From positions 21,576,001 through 21,640,000 of the forward strand of contig OX579637.1 of assembly GCA_951230915.1 (NCBI GenBank): 64,000 nt of DNA, in the 5' to 3' direction. The position numbers and the translations under genes are program-made. This DNA comes from Antitrichia curtipendula (taxonomy: Eukaryota; Streptophyta; Bryopsida; Hypnales; Leucodontaceae). This document shows positions 36,501-49,823 of this stretch, piece by piece (the first letter of the stretch is position 1; every line of letters starts with the position of its first letter). The notes under the pieces are model-generated. The model was not told the DNA's origin, did not search any database, and saw only the letters and a list, made by a program, of their open reading frames with translations.

Positions 36501-39500
36501 AGTTAAAAGATTGTCCTATATTGATCTGAGTACACCGTTGCCAATTTCCTAGAAGATGCACTATACACTACATTGGTTGAATAGAACACTAGCTTAAGCT
36601 GTAGTGCCAAAGGTCTCAACTGCTGGGTAGGAGAGGAAACGCAGGGCAAATGACTGACATCACACAAGCAATAGATGTGATGTGTGCTATACAAAGCAAA
36701 TCACCTGGTGGAATAGTTTCGCTGCCTTCTGCAGCATCCTCTTTCTTGCGTGATGTAAGAACTGGTTGCGATAGAAAGCTCTCTTGAATATCCTGTAAGT
36801 AAGCAGTTAAGACATCCCAAGCAGTGGCACCCACTGCATCCACCACAGTAGCCAGACATTCCATAGCCGGATCCCACAGCACCGAAAATCGATTACGCAA
36901 CACACCAATCATTGCATGAACAAGTGGGACTACATAGGCTTCCGGAATTCGCCCAGCAGCAATATCCACTTTGATATGAGTAACTATCAGATTGGTTTGT
37001 CGGAAACTTTCTAGTATCAAAGGAGCGGCCTCTATGGATAACATCTGCTGTACCAACTGCGCAAAATACAGCCAAGGATTATTAATTAAACAAAGACAAT
37101 CATAAATAATAAACTTGCTGGTCTAGTATCCTGTCACACGTTAGCTACAAGATAACTAACTTTAAAGAAATGTAATTAAGGAACAGAATGAGCAAACACC
37201 GTTAGGATACAAAGATGTACCTCAAATTAGAAGAAACTCAAAGTCATTCCACAACCAAGGAGAAAAAATAAAATAAGGATCTAGCACCAATTAAATCTAG
37301 ACACACATCGGTCATCGTAATCGAAGATGTACCTTACTGGGCTGGTTCATTTCTTTTTCTATTGATAAATCGTCACTTCGTTTTTGCCGTTTAGGGTTGC
37401 TCTCTGTACCATCATCGAGCGACTCAAAAAGAGGCTCGAAGTAACTCAGAACTCGCAGTGTAGCAAGCCTCAGTGTCTTCTCTGGAGATCCCAGATTCGC
37501 ACTTGCAAGTGCGAGGAGTTTGAGCGCAGCAGGAGCACTGAGCTCTGGAGGATATTCTCTAGGTTGACCTTCCGTTTGAAAAGACCTGTTGTAACACACG
37601 CACAGAAATGAGTTCTACGAAAAATAAAAATCAATCACGAACATCTAAAAAACCTTCACGCTTGATCCTGAGCTTGATATGGTGTGACATCTATGATCAG
37701 ACTGAGCAATCAAAAGTGCAGAAACAGAAAACAACCACATCTCCGATCTGCCAATATTTAGAACGCTGTGAAAAACTGATTTAAACTGTTAACTTTCTAC
37801 TCCAACAAAGCATCAAAGCCAGTCGGTGGCCCAAGAGATGATTACCCAAAGGAAGCATCCAAATAATCAGCTACAGCTCGCAAGATAGGTCCTGATTGCA
37901 TGTGTTGGTTTGCAAATCCAAGGAAAGTAGTTGCACATTCTTTCATACTCGTTGCAGTAGATATTTTCTGCTGAACTTTTGTGTGCGCAGATAAAGCTGC
38001 CCCAAGTAACGTCTCTAACAGTTTCTTCACGTCTTCGCCAGTCCCAACGGAATCTTCTAGCTCGCCTGCAAGAGCAGTACATAGTAGTAAGCAGATTTGT
38101 TTGTCTTATTATCAACAATCCTATAAAGCCAGCATCCTAGTCAAAGCTGATTCCTTCATATTCTTACAGATAAGTAGATGTTCAACCTTTCTAACAGACT
38201 CAAACACCTCTGCACAACTAATGTACATGTTGACTCACAAGAAGCATAAGGTTGTGCATAGAAAAAAGGAGCCATTATCCGGATGTCCTGATAATTTACC
38301 AATAGGGCAAAATCCAAATATAAGCCAGGGAGCAACCTTTATCAAATGCTGTTATATATTCTTCAAGAACCACAGCAAGCTCCCAGGCTCGTTCCGAGTT
38401 GTCAGTAGCAGAAGCGACAACATGTGGGAAACAGTGGAGTGCCGTCCACACAAGAGCAGGCTGAGGCTTTAGAAAACCCTCTGCCTTAGCTCTTCCTTTG
38501 TCATTTGGTGAAGATGACCTCAGAGAGGTGGTTGACTCATCAATAAGCTTAACAATAAAAGTGATGATCTCTGTGCTAACAGGGACATGACTTATCAAAA
38601 ACCCATTGTTTCCTGAGGGATCCATCTTTAGGCACAAGTCTAGCACCAAGGGAAGCGCTTCTGAGGCATTGTCGTTTACCAAGCCGCCGAGAGCCTTGAA
38701 AAGCGAAATAAAAGGAACATGAACTCACAAGTAAATCACATGTTAAGCAGTTCTCAACATCAAAAGCTGGTTTTCGTAGGTTCAGCATTTAAAGATAAAT
38801 ACACCCGTCACACTCTTCACAAAGGACATCAGAATTTGTCCATCAGGACTTAGTTAGATGCCTTCTAAGAGCAGCGATGGAAGGAGAGGCAAAGAACTTG
38901 CAGGAAGAAAAGCTTTGAATCAAGAAGATGAGCGCAGAGAATTCTCATAAAATAAGCATAAAATCGAAAGCTCGAATGACCCTAACACGGATCTAGAAAT
39001 GCAGAAATAAGTTAAACAGGCAACACGCAAAAATGAATTGCCATAAAGAAGCTAGTATCGGACCTCAATAAAAAAGGAACAAATGGCCGCACCAAGTCGT
39101 AGTCCTGCTCAATGATGCCTCTTAAGAAGGGCAGAAGCCTGAAAGTTCCACAAACAAAATGACATTACAATTACAAAACGAAACAGAAATTTAAAACTAG
39201 AATTTACTCAAGAGAAAGCATGACCTAAAACATCCTTAACAGACTATGAAAATTGATTGATCAAGCAAAATACTACTGCTCAATTCGGTTATCATTCCGT
39301 GAAATGAGACACACTTCCCCATCATACTCTTTCCTCCATCACTAAAAGTTTACTTTCTCGTAATTTTGACACAGAACATCAAACTTGTACTCGATATGGT
39401 GTCACCGGCACTAATAATACATGCTAGCATCCAAGAGCATACCTAGAACTCTTCTGACATGTGAATGCCACAGCCCAGGTTGGGGCGGTCTTCGCTATAG

Positions 39501-42480
39501 TTGCTGGACCAAAGCTTGCACCTGCTTGTCGTCCATGACTCTTGACTAAAGCCAGCAATAGTCGCAGAACCTCCGAGCACAGTATTCCTGCAGAGTCTTC
39601 TACTATTTTTGCAGATTCTAAGGTTGTTTCGTTGTTCACTAGAAGAAATTGTGGTTGCAAAAACCTCGTGGCAATACCAAATAGGGGCTTGTAATCTGCA
39701 CTTGAGCAGAAAGCAACAATAACCATTAATCTGCTGCATTCAGAGCGGTAACAATCGTACTCACGTCAGTCAGCAACGAACACTGCTGAATACCTCTTGC
39801 ATCTGATAGCTTAAATTCGCATTCAGAAAAGAATACATTTTCGAGCACACAGAAGTCCTCCAAGAGGTGCACTCACCTTGAACACGAGTCCCTTTGCGAT
39901 ACTCAAGAACGACATTAAGCAGGGAGAGACACGCAGCCATGTGCAACTGCATATCTTCTTTGGAATGGATACTCGTGTCTGGTGACGCATGAGAAGTTTC
40001 GAGAGCACCATTAGCACTAGGTTTCAAGGCTTCAGAAGTTGCTGTATCAACATGATGAGCATTCCCATTTTGAGAGGTCGGGTTCGTCAAAGACATTTTT
40101 TCCAATTCCTGCAATATTTCCTCACGAAGGCAGGTCCACAAGAGCTCTAGCTTTTCCCGCTGCACATCTTCAATTATCCGACTCAGAGTTTCCGTCACCA
40201 CTTTGAGAGCAACAGGCCTCCCCTCTGAAACCGAACACACCAAAAGGCCGTCAGCTTATGATAAGGTGCTTCATTAGTAGTAAAAATATACCAGTCAGAA
40301 CTGAAAAGAAGGATTTCAATGCTTGGCCCGTTATTAAATCAATCTGAATTCCTAAACATCCATATCAATGAACAGGAAACGAATTTGAAATACGACGAGC
40401 TTAGGTTAATAAGTAACGAACTCATCAAAACCTAATGCACGCGAAAGCTTTTGATGCGTGGACTTCGAAGAAAGACATGACACAAGATTTTGATATCTCA
40501 CACACCTGAATTTTTTCTGGTCACCCCTGAGAGTACAGAGCGATCGAGCAACAATCTCAACAGGGGTTCCGCACGAGAGTGCAGTCCAGAAGAAGGACCT
40601 CGCAGTGTGTAACTAAAAAGAGCAGCGCATCCTGATATCTTTTCCTCACGAGGATCTGCTTCAGCTTCCGCAACTATCTTGCGGACTCCTGCATTGTGTG
40701 AAAGAGAAAGTTCAGCAAGCTGCAGAATTAGCTAGCATTTCTCAAGTAGACAAATCTAAATATTAAGGCTCAACACCAGCTTAACCAGAGCCTGGGAACG
40801 GCTATCATCCTCTTTAAAAACTGCCCAGAATGTCTTGTAAATATAACAAGCAACCAATTCTTAAACCAATTGATCGATCAGGTGTATCCTTGACGCGGTA
40901 CCTTTAATTAATTGTTTCGAAGACGCATTTCGGAGCAAAAATGAGATGGCCTCTGCTGCAAATTCCTGCACGTAGGCTTTTGGATAATGACGTAGTCCTC
41001 TGGTTACCCTAACACCACCAGAGATACAATCCAAGTTCAAGCCAGAAAAATCAACAAACCTACTTTCCAGAATGAATGATAAAAAGACATGTTACGTCAG
41101 CGGCAACTTTCAAAATACCACCTTCTAATAATGTTCCATGAGAAACAACAAATTAAACATTGAGCCAAGATAAACACTTACTTCAAAGAAAACGGGATGT
41201 CGTTTGTGAGAATCTTGCTTAAGTATTTGATGACGTAGGAAATTGACGTGAATATCTGTTTATCAAACAATCTCAAAAGTGAACTTACGATCAGCGCCCC
41301 ATGCGCTACAGGAACGTTTAATAATAGCAAATGCACAAACGGCGATACAATCTTCAACCTTCTTGAGGAAGAGAACAGAAGCTTTTTTCATTGGAAAGAT
41401 CTTCATTCAAGCTACTCGATCTTCGATAAAACATAAAACACAATAAAAATGAGAACACTAAAGAACACACCTGCTCGATGAGTTCAGGATCGCGATCTGC
41501 CCCTTCTTTCAATAAGCCTGTGTATGCATCCAAAAAGCGTGGAATAAAACTGCAAAATTCAATCAAGTCACGCCCCATGCTCAATCACAGGAATACAATT
41601 GAAAAGTTTAGAGCAAGCAAAACTTTTCATGGGAATTCAGTAGATATTCTGGTAACAAAATCATCTTTCGTACACAAAATCAAAATATCAATGCCACGAG
41701 CAGCACGAAACCAATAGAAACGTGCAAAGCTATGAATTGACCTTTATTGCTTGAAGGATTCAGACGACACTTACGGTACAAAATCTTCCCTTAAATCGCG
41801 GGACAGAAGCGCAATCAAGCTGCATAAACACACACCCGATCATAGACGAATTAGACTTAATTATAGCATCGAGCAATTGTCTCTTTCCTTTCGTCTCTCT
41901 CCTCGTTCAACCGAAATGCTACAAAACGTTTAACAGCATAGCTAGTCTGGAAACACAATCTCAAAATGCAAGGATGTTGTCTACCTCATGATCGGTTCCA
42001 ATGAAAGAAAGGAATTCGTATGAACGCGAGACAACAAGCAATCCATAATGGTCTCTTTGTGAAATAAAAGCTGCGGTAGTGTCTGCACCACCGGCAGCAG
42101 CTGTTGATACACATCGTTGAAATCTGCAGCACTGTTTAACTCCTGCAAACGTTTTCGAACCCTAAATGTTAGCTAAATATCAATTTCGAAGTTGCACGAT
42201 AGAAACAGAGAGCCTTGATTGCCGTGAATGTTTCCTGAATTGGCGTGATCAATTGCAGCAAGAGTGAGTGAAAACTTTCACTCACCCTCCATTGTACGAG
42301 ATTCTCGTGGAAGAAAGAAGAGCCCTCGGTAGGCTGAAACTTTACAGGAGCAAGGCTGCGGAACACATCAACGTCTACTTCTTCGACACGAGTGGCGAAA
42401 TTTTTGAAGACGAAGCGCTTTGCGCCAGGACCTTTGTTGAGGCTCTTGAGCGGGCGCTGCTGCTGCTGCTTGTACGCCAT
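27224..42480 (-). CDS. UTP20: UTP20, small-subunit processome scaffold (multi-exon gene)
   Basis: UTP20 is a giant HEAT/ARM-repeat protein of the nucleolar 90S pre-ribosome (SSU processome) needed for 18S rRNA maturation; family members are about 2,500-2,800 residues. The start chosen is the ATG at 42480 (MAYKQQQQRPL); an in-frame ATG at 42513 adds 11 residues. Exon 1 (42480-42286) carries the N-terminal signature AKRFVFKNFATRVEEVDVDV and SSFFHENLVQWR. Mapped exons include 42142-41985 (LNSAADFNDVYQQLLPVVQT), 41819-41775, 41549-41471, 41255-41182 and 41008-40902 (VTRGLRHYPKAYVQEF). Long open blocks follow at about 40235-39900, 38700-38340, 37587-37330, 37060-36705, 35475-35212, 35090-33980, 33020-32480, 31700-29860 (about 600 residues), 29590-29313, 28340-27929 and 27785-27650, ending with the lysine-rich tail KRKIRLNHKRQAQKKRKI. 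I estimate 28-30 exons. The exons are open, except for one TGA near the end (separate entry). Confidence 0.9.
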
Positions 42481-42550
42481 CGATGCCGAGGTTACATCCT
42501 CAAAATGCTTCAATGGAGCTTGGCGACACTAAAACCTGAACGCTGCCTCC

Positions 42551-42571
42551 TTAAACCCTCCTTAAACCCTA
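42551..42571 (-). promoter_or_regulatory. Telo-box upstream of UTP20
   Basis: A doubled TTAAACCCT motif, with a perfect AAACCCTA at 42564-42571, lies 50-90 bases upstream of the UTP20 start region. Telo-boxes are well known in promoters of plant ribosomal-protein and ribosome-biogenesis genes. Position and gene class agree, which supports a role in coordinated expression. The orientation relative to transcription is by inference. Confidence 0.5.
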
Positions 42572-42599
42572 GACAGGGCAAGCTCCTCTCTGAACTATA

Positions 42600-43150
42600 C
42601 ATATACATCACAAATTTCAAAGTATTGTATTACAATATTGATGCAACATGGTTTTAATCATTTTCGGTATATAACAATATTTCCATTTTGAAACAATAGA
42701 AGTCATTCCAATGAGTATTGAAATAATGTTACTTCAATATCCATTAGTATTGCACAAAAACTATATCATTATCACAAGCATTAATATTGTATAGAAACAA
42801 CAAACAATTGAAATTACAATATTTGAACATTAGTCATTGCAATCATCACTCCCATCCCATCCTTGCTGGAACTCTTCAAAAAGTCCTGCAACATATCAGA
42901 CCTGCTTAAAGACTTCTCTACCGTTCTCTACCGTTCTCTACCCCTTGAAATAACTAACAACAAGACCATTTCTACTCCCCTCGGCCGTCCTCCTGCTGCT
43001 CTTCCCCGCTGCAGCAGCTCAGCTTCTTAGTAATAAATTCACCAAATTTCGTGTACAATCTAAATGACATGCAGAAAAGTCGCAAAAGTAAATATGTCCT
43101 ATCTTGCTCTCGACTTTCTTGACGGAGACGGTTGTGAAAAAGCTCGACCT
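42600..43150. other. Intergenic region upstream of UTP20
   Basis: AT-rich DNA with no supported gene. Three near-copies of 'accgttctct' stand in a row at about 42920-42945. The minus-strand frame at 43169-42972 (MLASEVELFHNRLRQESREQ) looks coiled-coil-like but is unassigned. Confidence 0.3.
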
Positions 43151-43345
43151 CGCTAGCCAGCATTTTCACACGTCAACCTAACGAGAGACAAAAGGCATTG
43201 TTGCGTTCCGATACGATCAGGAAAGAATAATTAGGTTGAACACTCGCTAGCTAACCAGCGTTCTCACACGTCAACTAACGACAGTATGTAGGCATTGTTG
43301 CGTTCCGATACGATCATGATAGAACAATTAGGTTGAAGACTCTCT
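43150..43345. repeat. Two-copy direct repeat of about 95 bases
   Basis: Two adjacent copies share 'cacacgtcaac', 'ggcattgttgcgttccgata' and 'acaattaggttgaa' (first copy 'ataattaggttgaa') with small differences. This is a local tandem duplication just left of the assembly gap. Confidence 0.7.
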
Positions 43346-43616
43346 GAATTTAACAAACTCTAGGAAACGACGATTTTTCGAGACTACCACAATACTCTCA
43401 CGTTTTTCGAAAACAACAAAAAAGAACGCTTTCCTAACAGCGGGAATCGCATTCACTCGTCGCTCTTGTTGACCCAATTCTTCAACTTGGCTCTGGAAAC
43501 AAGAAACGTCCACCTGCATCCATCTAGCATGCTTGTAAATTTCACCATCAACAAATTTGCTACGGTCCGGGAAAAATAGCATACCGCAACCTCGATGTCG
43601 ACGATTCGGACTTCCT
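43328..43616 (-). CDS. Unassigned ORF fragment next to the gap
   Basis: On the minus strand the frame running from the gap edge reads KFVDGEIYKHARWMQVDV and FQSQVEELGQQERRVNAIP with a coiled-coil-like pattern, ending at 43328. A second open stretch at 43169-42972 could be its continuation. I recognise no family. The upstream part is lost in the gap, so neither start nor length can be given. Confidence 0.3.
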
Positions 43617-43816
43617 NNNNNNNNNNNNNNNNNNNNNNNNNNNNNNNNNNNNNNNNNNNNNNNNNNNNNNNNNNNNNNNNNNNNNNNNNNNNNNNNNNNN
43701 NNNNNNNNNNNNNNNNNNNNNNNNNNNNNNNNNNNNNNNNNNNNNNNNNNNNNNNNNNNNNNNNNNNNNNNNNNNNNNNNNNNNNNNNNNNNNNNNNNNN
43801 NNNNNNNNNNNNNNNN
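43617..43816. other. Assembly gap (200 N)
   Basis: Exactly 200 unknown bases, probably a placeholder length. The gap sits where the inverted arm R' starts, so the left end of the repeat array is unresolved. Confidence 0.99.
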
Positions 43817-46719
43817 CTAAGCTAGTGACTCCCCCGTGTGTGAAATTCAAGTTTTGACACTCTAAATTTTTTTTCCCCAACTTTCAACTGAAATGTTCAA
43901 CATAACAAAATTTAACTTTATGGTGTGTAGTGCAAAAAGAATCCACAAATGGCCGTCAAAGTCATCTCAAATTGCAGGCCATGGTTCAAAAAAACTTCTT
44001 TTTCCAACTTCAAATGCTAATATCTTCCAATCCTTGTGGTCAAACTTCATGAAATTTTTACCACTTGATTCAAGACAAGTGAAGTATTAGATCGTATGGT
44101 TAGACTCTAAAGATTATTTTTTTTTGGTTTAGGGAGTGATTGCAACAGAAATGACAATTTTCAGTGGTTTCGGAGCTAGAAAATGCCTTGGGGATTTAGG
44201 GGTTAAAACACCATATTCATTAATATGAGAGTTTTCTAGTGAATTGAGAGTTCCAAAACCATAAATTCACCCAAAAAAAGTCAACTTGACGAAATGTTTT
44301 ATGTCAATTCAGATCGAATCGATCTGAATTGACACAAAACCTTTTAGATTTGACCTAAAACTGAAAGGTTTTAGGTCAAATTGAGCTAAACTAATGTAAA
44401 TCCTTTCACTTTTAGGTCAAATCTGAAAGGTTTTGTGTCAATTCAGATCGATTTGATCTGAAAACTCTCATTTTAATGGAAATTTGTGATTTCAAATGGA
44501 AATTTGTGATTTTGGTCAAATCTATTGTATTTATTTTGAGAGGTCCCCATTCTCTCATTATAACGAATATGGTGTTTTAATTGAATACAAAAATCCGTAT
44601 ATTTGAATCCATGTCACAATTTTATGTTCAAACCAACCACTCCATTAATTAGTGGATGGAAAATTGTTGATGGAGGCTTATATCATACTTTATTACATAA
44701 GATATGTCAAATGTAAGATTTCAAAGAATTATTAGTGTGCACCCATGAGCATGTGCACTTCAATGTAGGTCAAGAATATTCTTTGTTCAAGTCACATATT
44801 AGTCATTTAGGACAATAATTATTCATAGTTTAGGTGGTTATCACAAACAAGATTCCTACTAGCTAGCGCAAGATTTGAAATGCATGCCACCTAAATTAGA
44901 TGATACTTTTCTTTCTTCATAAGCAATTGGATATATCACTTCTTATGAAGCCCATCTTGCCTTCTTCTTTATAAAAAAAAAATTCTACCTTCTCTTTTGC
45001 ATTTTGGTTTATTGTTTACCGAAAACGGGTAGCATGTGCATACTTAAGTTTTTTGTATTTTGATAATTTTTAGTAATTATTGTTTCTATTGAAGCACTAT
45101 AATGCTAGACTTCATGGTGGAAATACTAGTTTGGGCACTTGGCTTGATCAAACTCAAGATGATAATTTCTTTTCATCACCCCATTATATCTAAGACAACA
45201 ACAAAAATGATTTGTGGATGATGTTTGGTTGGAAAATATCCACAACATTATCAAGCGAAACAACAACAACCTAATTATCCACCTCTACCAAAGCGATAAA
45301 AAAACACAAGTGCAGACACAGTACCTTTCCCCGACTTGCTGATGATAGAAGCTGCCAGGACCACCTGCCGCCAACAAGCTCACTTTTAGCTCAGAATCAT
45401 CTCAAACCCTTGTTAAGTTAACAAGTACAAAATGAAAGCAAAAGCAGCATTAAGCGAGAAAGCAACGGGAAAACCTACCCCTGTGGCCGGCTTTCAAACA
45501 AGCGCAGATTCAGCGGTCTCCGGGACACTCCCGATCGAAATCTGTCTGTCCACCAGCTATCGACACTCCCGCATTATTCTCCAGCAAAAATGAACCAAAT
45601 TGAACTCCGGAAGAGGTTCTAAAGGGTTGCGAGACCGAGATTGTTGAGCAATAATGGTCGATTCGCAGATGCGCCGAGTGAATACACAGGATCTGAAGGT
45701 AATGGTTGTGGAAAGGGAGGAAGGAAGGAGAGCTTCAGAGAGTTGCGAGCGAGACCAGACCAGCCTCGTGAGTGTCGGGCGCGGGTCCATGGAAACGCCC
45801 GGGCTTCCCAGACCCGGTCCGTGACGACTGATTTCTATTTTCTACTTATTTATGTTAAGTCCTCAATCAATCTGTAGTGTTGTGTGTTATACTTAGGTGA
45901 AATTGGTTTGTTTCTGGAAGATGCAACTTCCGTATCGGATACTCAAGTTAATTTAATTAGTGTGCCCTGCAACTATAATAATATTAATAGTAAGGTGCAC
46001 TAATAATAGTAAGGTACAGTAATTCTAGAACTTGGAGGTGATAGTGTTAATATTATCCCCTAAAAGACGTTTTTTGGCCATATAGAATTTTTGGGCAGGT
46101 ACGTACGACTACAGGTTTCCATATTTTTGGCTGAAATTTTAGTAGAAGGTGGGGGTGAGGGATATCTTTCATATGCACCAAATTTCATGACATTTGGAAA
46201 TACAAGTCAAAAGTTATGGCCTAATATGTTACATTTTTTCGTAACTGGGTGGTTCGGGCAGATTAGGAAAAATCACTTTTTCGAAAACAAAAATTTGAAA
46301 TTAGTTTTCTAGAGTTATATATAGATGAAAAGCTTTGAATCATCCCATTTTGATCAATGAGTCAAAAATTATGAAGATTTTAACCCCTAAAGGTTTTTTA
46401 CTATGATTTCACCAAAACCGCTCCAAAATTGCCATTTCTAATACAAGTATCAAATTTTAGAAAAAAATATTTTTGAACACATGTAACCGTAGGATCTTGT
46501 AGTACACTAGTTTAAGAAGATGTGGAAAAAATTTCAGAATTTTCCATCATGTAGATTGCAAGATAATAGCGTTTGGATTGACAAAAAACCTTTTTTAATC
46601 ACTGCAAAAATCTGGGCAGCTGCCCTTCACAAGGTCACATTTGTATGAAAAAATCTCCAAAATGGTGGTTACTCTTTGGATTCATTCTTCAAGGCAAGTT
46701 AGCTATATCCTTGAAAATA
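43817..46719 (-). repeat. Inverted copy (R') of the 2.9-kb segment R
   Basis: Read on the minus strand, this is almost base-for-base the same as 51765-54665. The match starts at the gap edge (complement of 54665) and stops at 46719, after 'caaggcaagtt' and 'ccttgaaaa'. Only a few substitutions are seen, for example near 45565 against 52917 (gtgtcg / gcgtcg). With R at 51765-54665 it forms a very large palindrome with a spacer of about 5 kb. Confidence 0.9.
45325..45364 (-). pseudogene. Captured coatomer delta exon 1 (copy in R')
   Basis: On the minus strand ggcggcag|GTGGTCCTGG opens 40 bases reading VVLAASIISKSGK, closed by GGGAAAG|GTACTG. This is the conserved start of coatomer subunit delta after its initiator Met, with both splice sites. 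The ATG itself would come from a preceding exon. No later delta-COP exon follows in the segment, so it is a truncated gene fragment carried by the repeat. Confidence 0.85.
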
Positions 46720-47875
46720 GACCCCATTTTATAGCACCTTTACCAATTTGGAGGTTTTTAGTACTATTTAGTATCAAAAAAACAAATCTTGTGCTGAAAT
46801 TTAGAAGGGATGGTCTTTTAGTAGAATTGTAGCTATTCTCTAAAGGAATTATTAAATTAATTAATTATATGTGGTGTGGAAGTCCACAAAATGCGCTTCT
46901 TTCTGCTTGCATTTTGTAACATATAAAATAATATTTTGGAGGTTTTTTGGATGAATGATCATTTGCATAGAGTTATTACTATTTTCTTGAGATTTTGCAC
47001 TTTTTTAGTTCTCCTACTTAGAGAATTTTTCTATGCATTTTCTTTGGTGGTTACTTTCATCTTAAAGGTGTTTACATTAGCCATATTTTTTAATATTTAA
47101 AAGAAATACTCCAGATGAAAAAAAGGCATGAGTACTGTAAAACGCAACAAAATTGACAGGTGTTTCTTGCATTCACTTGGAAATTGATACATTCACACAA
47201 ATTGTAAACAATGCATTCTAGTTGTGTCAAACAACTTATTACTAATCATCTACAATATATTCTAATGAATACAAGGAGTGCAAGTCCTCAACAAAAATAA
47301 GATGACATTGCATTATAATATAACAAACAAGCATAGACCACCAAGCACTTACACACCTAATAATGATAGACTATCAAGCTCTTTTATACCTTTCTACTAT
47401 TTGGAATGAACAAATAAGAGATTCTTCAAATTTCAAGTGACTTCAAAGGACTTTATAGATAACTTTCAAGGCAACTAGAGCCCCTCATCCAAGGTTTATG
47501 GGTAATTTGGAACAAATAATGTGTCATCTTTTGTCCATCTCTTCTTTAAGGACATTAAATACCTACTCTACAAAATTGTTTTCTCCCACATATTATTGTC
47601 TCCCTATATTTTTTCTACGTAAAATTTAATACATAGTATTATGAATAACCCAATATTAGTTATAATACTCTACATGTAATTTTACACACTCTATATTAGA
47701 TATAATAGTTTTTTTAATTTTAGGTAAAATACATATATAGTACCCTATTTTAGATCTCACGTGGTTTCTAATATGCGCACGAAGCGACCTCCTCGGGATT
47801 TCACATATAAAAAAATTGTTCAGTAGAAGTAGTCCCAAAATCGAATGAAACACTAAATTGTTAATAGCTCTTAGG

Positions 47876-48356
47876 TGGAATTAAAACACCATAATCCCAA
47901 TGGTGAGATTGTTTTTGCAAACAAAATTAACCTTTTTAAAAAAAAAATTGAAAAAAATTGAAAATTGCATTCAAAAAATGAATTCTAGAATTTTTTTTTT
48001 TGAAGATGCTTAGATTGCCCAAAAAACAAGATTGTCCTAACTTTCTCGTTCTGAATCCAAATAGAATGAATCAAAGCTTCAAATGTAGACAAAAACATGA
48101 TCTTTGAGGAAATTTTTTTCTTGAAAAAAATTCAATTTTTAAAAGTTTTTTTTTTGCCCAGCAAATTGCTTTTTGACTTTGGTGGCATAACTTCTGCTCC
48201 CGAGCACCGATTGAAAAAACTAATCTAGAAAGCTAATGTAATTCTCTATCTTCAAAAAAAAATTCAAAAAATCAGGTCAAAATTTCAGGTCACACGTGCC
48301 TGCCCAAAATCCCAAGTGTCCCCCGAGGGGACTTTGGGGATTTAGGGGTTAAACTA
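47876..48356. other. Right end of a TTAA element in unit 1
   Basis: Bases 48336-48353 end GGGGATTTAGGGG|TTAA, the same right end as the 56814 copy. Its left partner is missing here because the array begins inside the element. Upstream DNA is low-complexity and AT-rich. Confidence 0.45.
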
Positions 48357-49216
48357 CCATGCAGAAATTTTAACCTGCGACTTGGAAATAAATGGGATTG
48401 ATGTACAAGAAATTTACAAAAAAAACTATTATATTGCCAATTTACTTGACCTTTTTATATTGCAAGGTGATTTAAAGTAAGGTAGACCTTTTTTTTGCTG
48501 AGTGCACCTAACAAGATGCAATACTTAAAGGTACAGAGACTCAAATTTTGTAGAGCAAAATTTTTACTCCAAGAGGGCTTGAAGTCTACTGCCCTTGTTT
48601 TGTAGGAATGAAAAGGATCATTTTTTTCAAACATTAAAATCTTTCAATCCATTTGGTCAAATGGCTTGAATCTTTTCTACACATTTTTATAATAGTCTAC
48701 TACACTTTTATATGGTTGAAGTTCCAAAAACAAAATTTTGATTTTCAATTTTGTGCACTACACTAAAAAATGGCAGTTTTTGACAATTTCTCATGATAAA
48801 CACCCGCTTCTTTTTTTAGGAATTAATTATTTGAAGTGATTCAATGTAGGTCAAGAATCCTTCACATCAATTTAATTAACTTCTAATGAATGTAGTCTAA
48901 GCAGTGTACACATTTGGATGAAATTGGATGAAAAGTAGAAGACAAAAGATGAAATTTAGATATTGATTACTCTATTGGAGATTGTTTGAATATAGTACAG
49001 ATCAAATTTTATTGATTTGATCAAAAGTATCATGGACTTTTGTATAAGTACACCTTGCAAATTCTAAAACAAATTTTTAAAATTCTAAAATTAGTGAGCC
49101 TTACTATCATCCTCTAAATGCCAATTAGGTGTTCCATGTCTTGTTCCATGCCGCAATATAGATACAATGCACAATGTATGAATATATACAAATGTGGATG
49201 TTGATGCACAAACATT

Positions 49217-49502
49217 TACAATAGAACCTCTCTAAAGTAATAGGGCCAGGACCACTTGCCAATATTACAATAGTTGATTTAGAGAGGGTCAACAAACTAA
49301 AGAATTTGCATACATGAAGCTGCCAAAGTTGCAGAAGTGGCACATCTTGAAAAAAATAAAATAAAGGACCTCATCATGACTAAGAAGCTTGTTCAAAAAC
49401 CTATTTTAACTTCTTTTTTTTGTCCTTGGCTAACTGTCATTTAGTGCTACCACTTATTCTGTTCTCCAAGCCGGGACTACTAGGTTAAAAGAGTTTTATT
49501 GG
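49217..49502. mobile_element. Pogo-like MITE in unit 1
   Basis: The left end TA|CAATAGAACCTCTCTAAAG is clear. The right end is worn (aaaagagttttattg). The interior (agggccaggaccacttgcc and gtagcactaaatgacag, the latter on the minus strand) matches the family member at 20718-21036. Target TA is present on the left only. Confidence 0.55.
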
Positions 49503-49823
49503 CTTATAGACATTAGGAAAAATTTCAGCCCTCGAAGGGGCTGCAAGTTTTGCACCCCCGAGGTGCAATTATAGACAAAATAAAAAATAAAATATAATTC
49601 TTTATTTAAAAGAAGTTGGGCGCTGACATGGCACTAACGCCACATCAGATTTTTTATTTTTTTAATAATTTTTTAACAATTTTTTTTTTTAACAAAAATA
49701 TATTTTTATTTTTTTTGTAACTGCACTGTGGGGGTGCCGAAAATAAAAAACTTGCAGCCTTTGCAAGGTTCAGAATTCTTGTAATGTGAGGCTCTTCTAC
49801 AATATCCCATATCTTTTGAACCT

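Noticed and set aside
42268..42657. 129-codon plus-strand ORF over UTP20 exon 1
   Set aside because: Antisense shadow. The minus strand has the conserved UTP20 N-terminus and splice donor.
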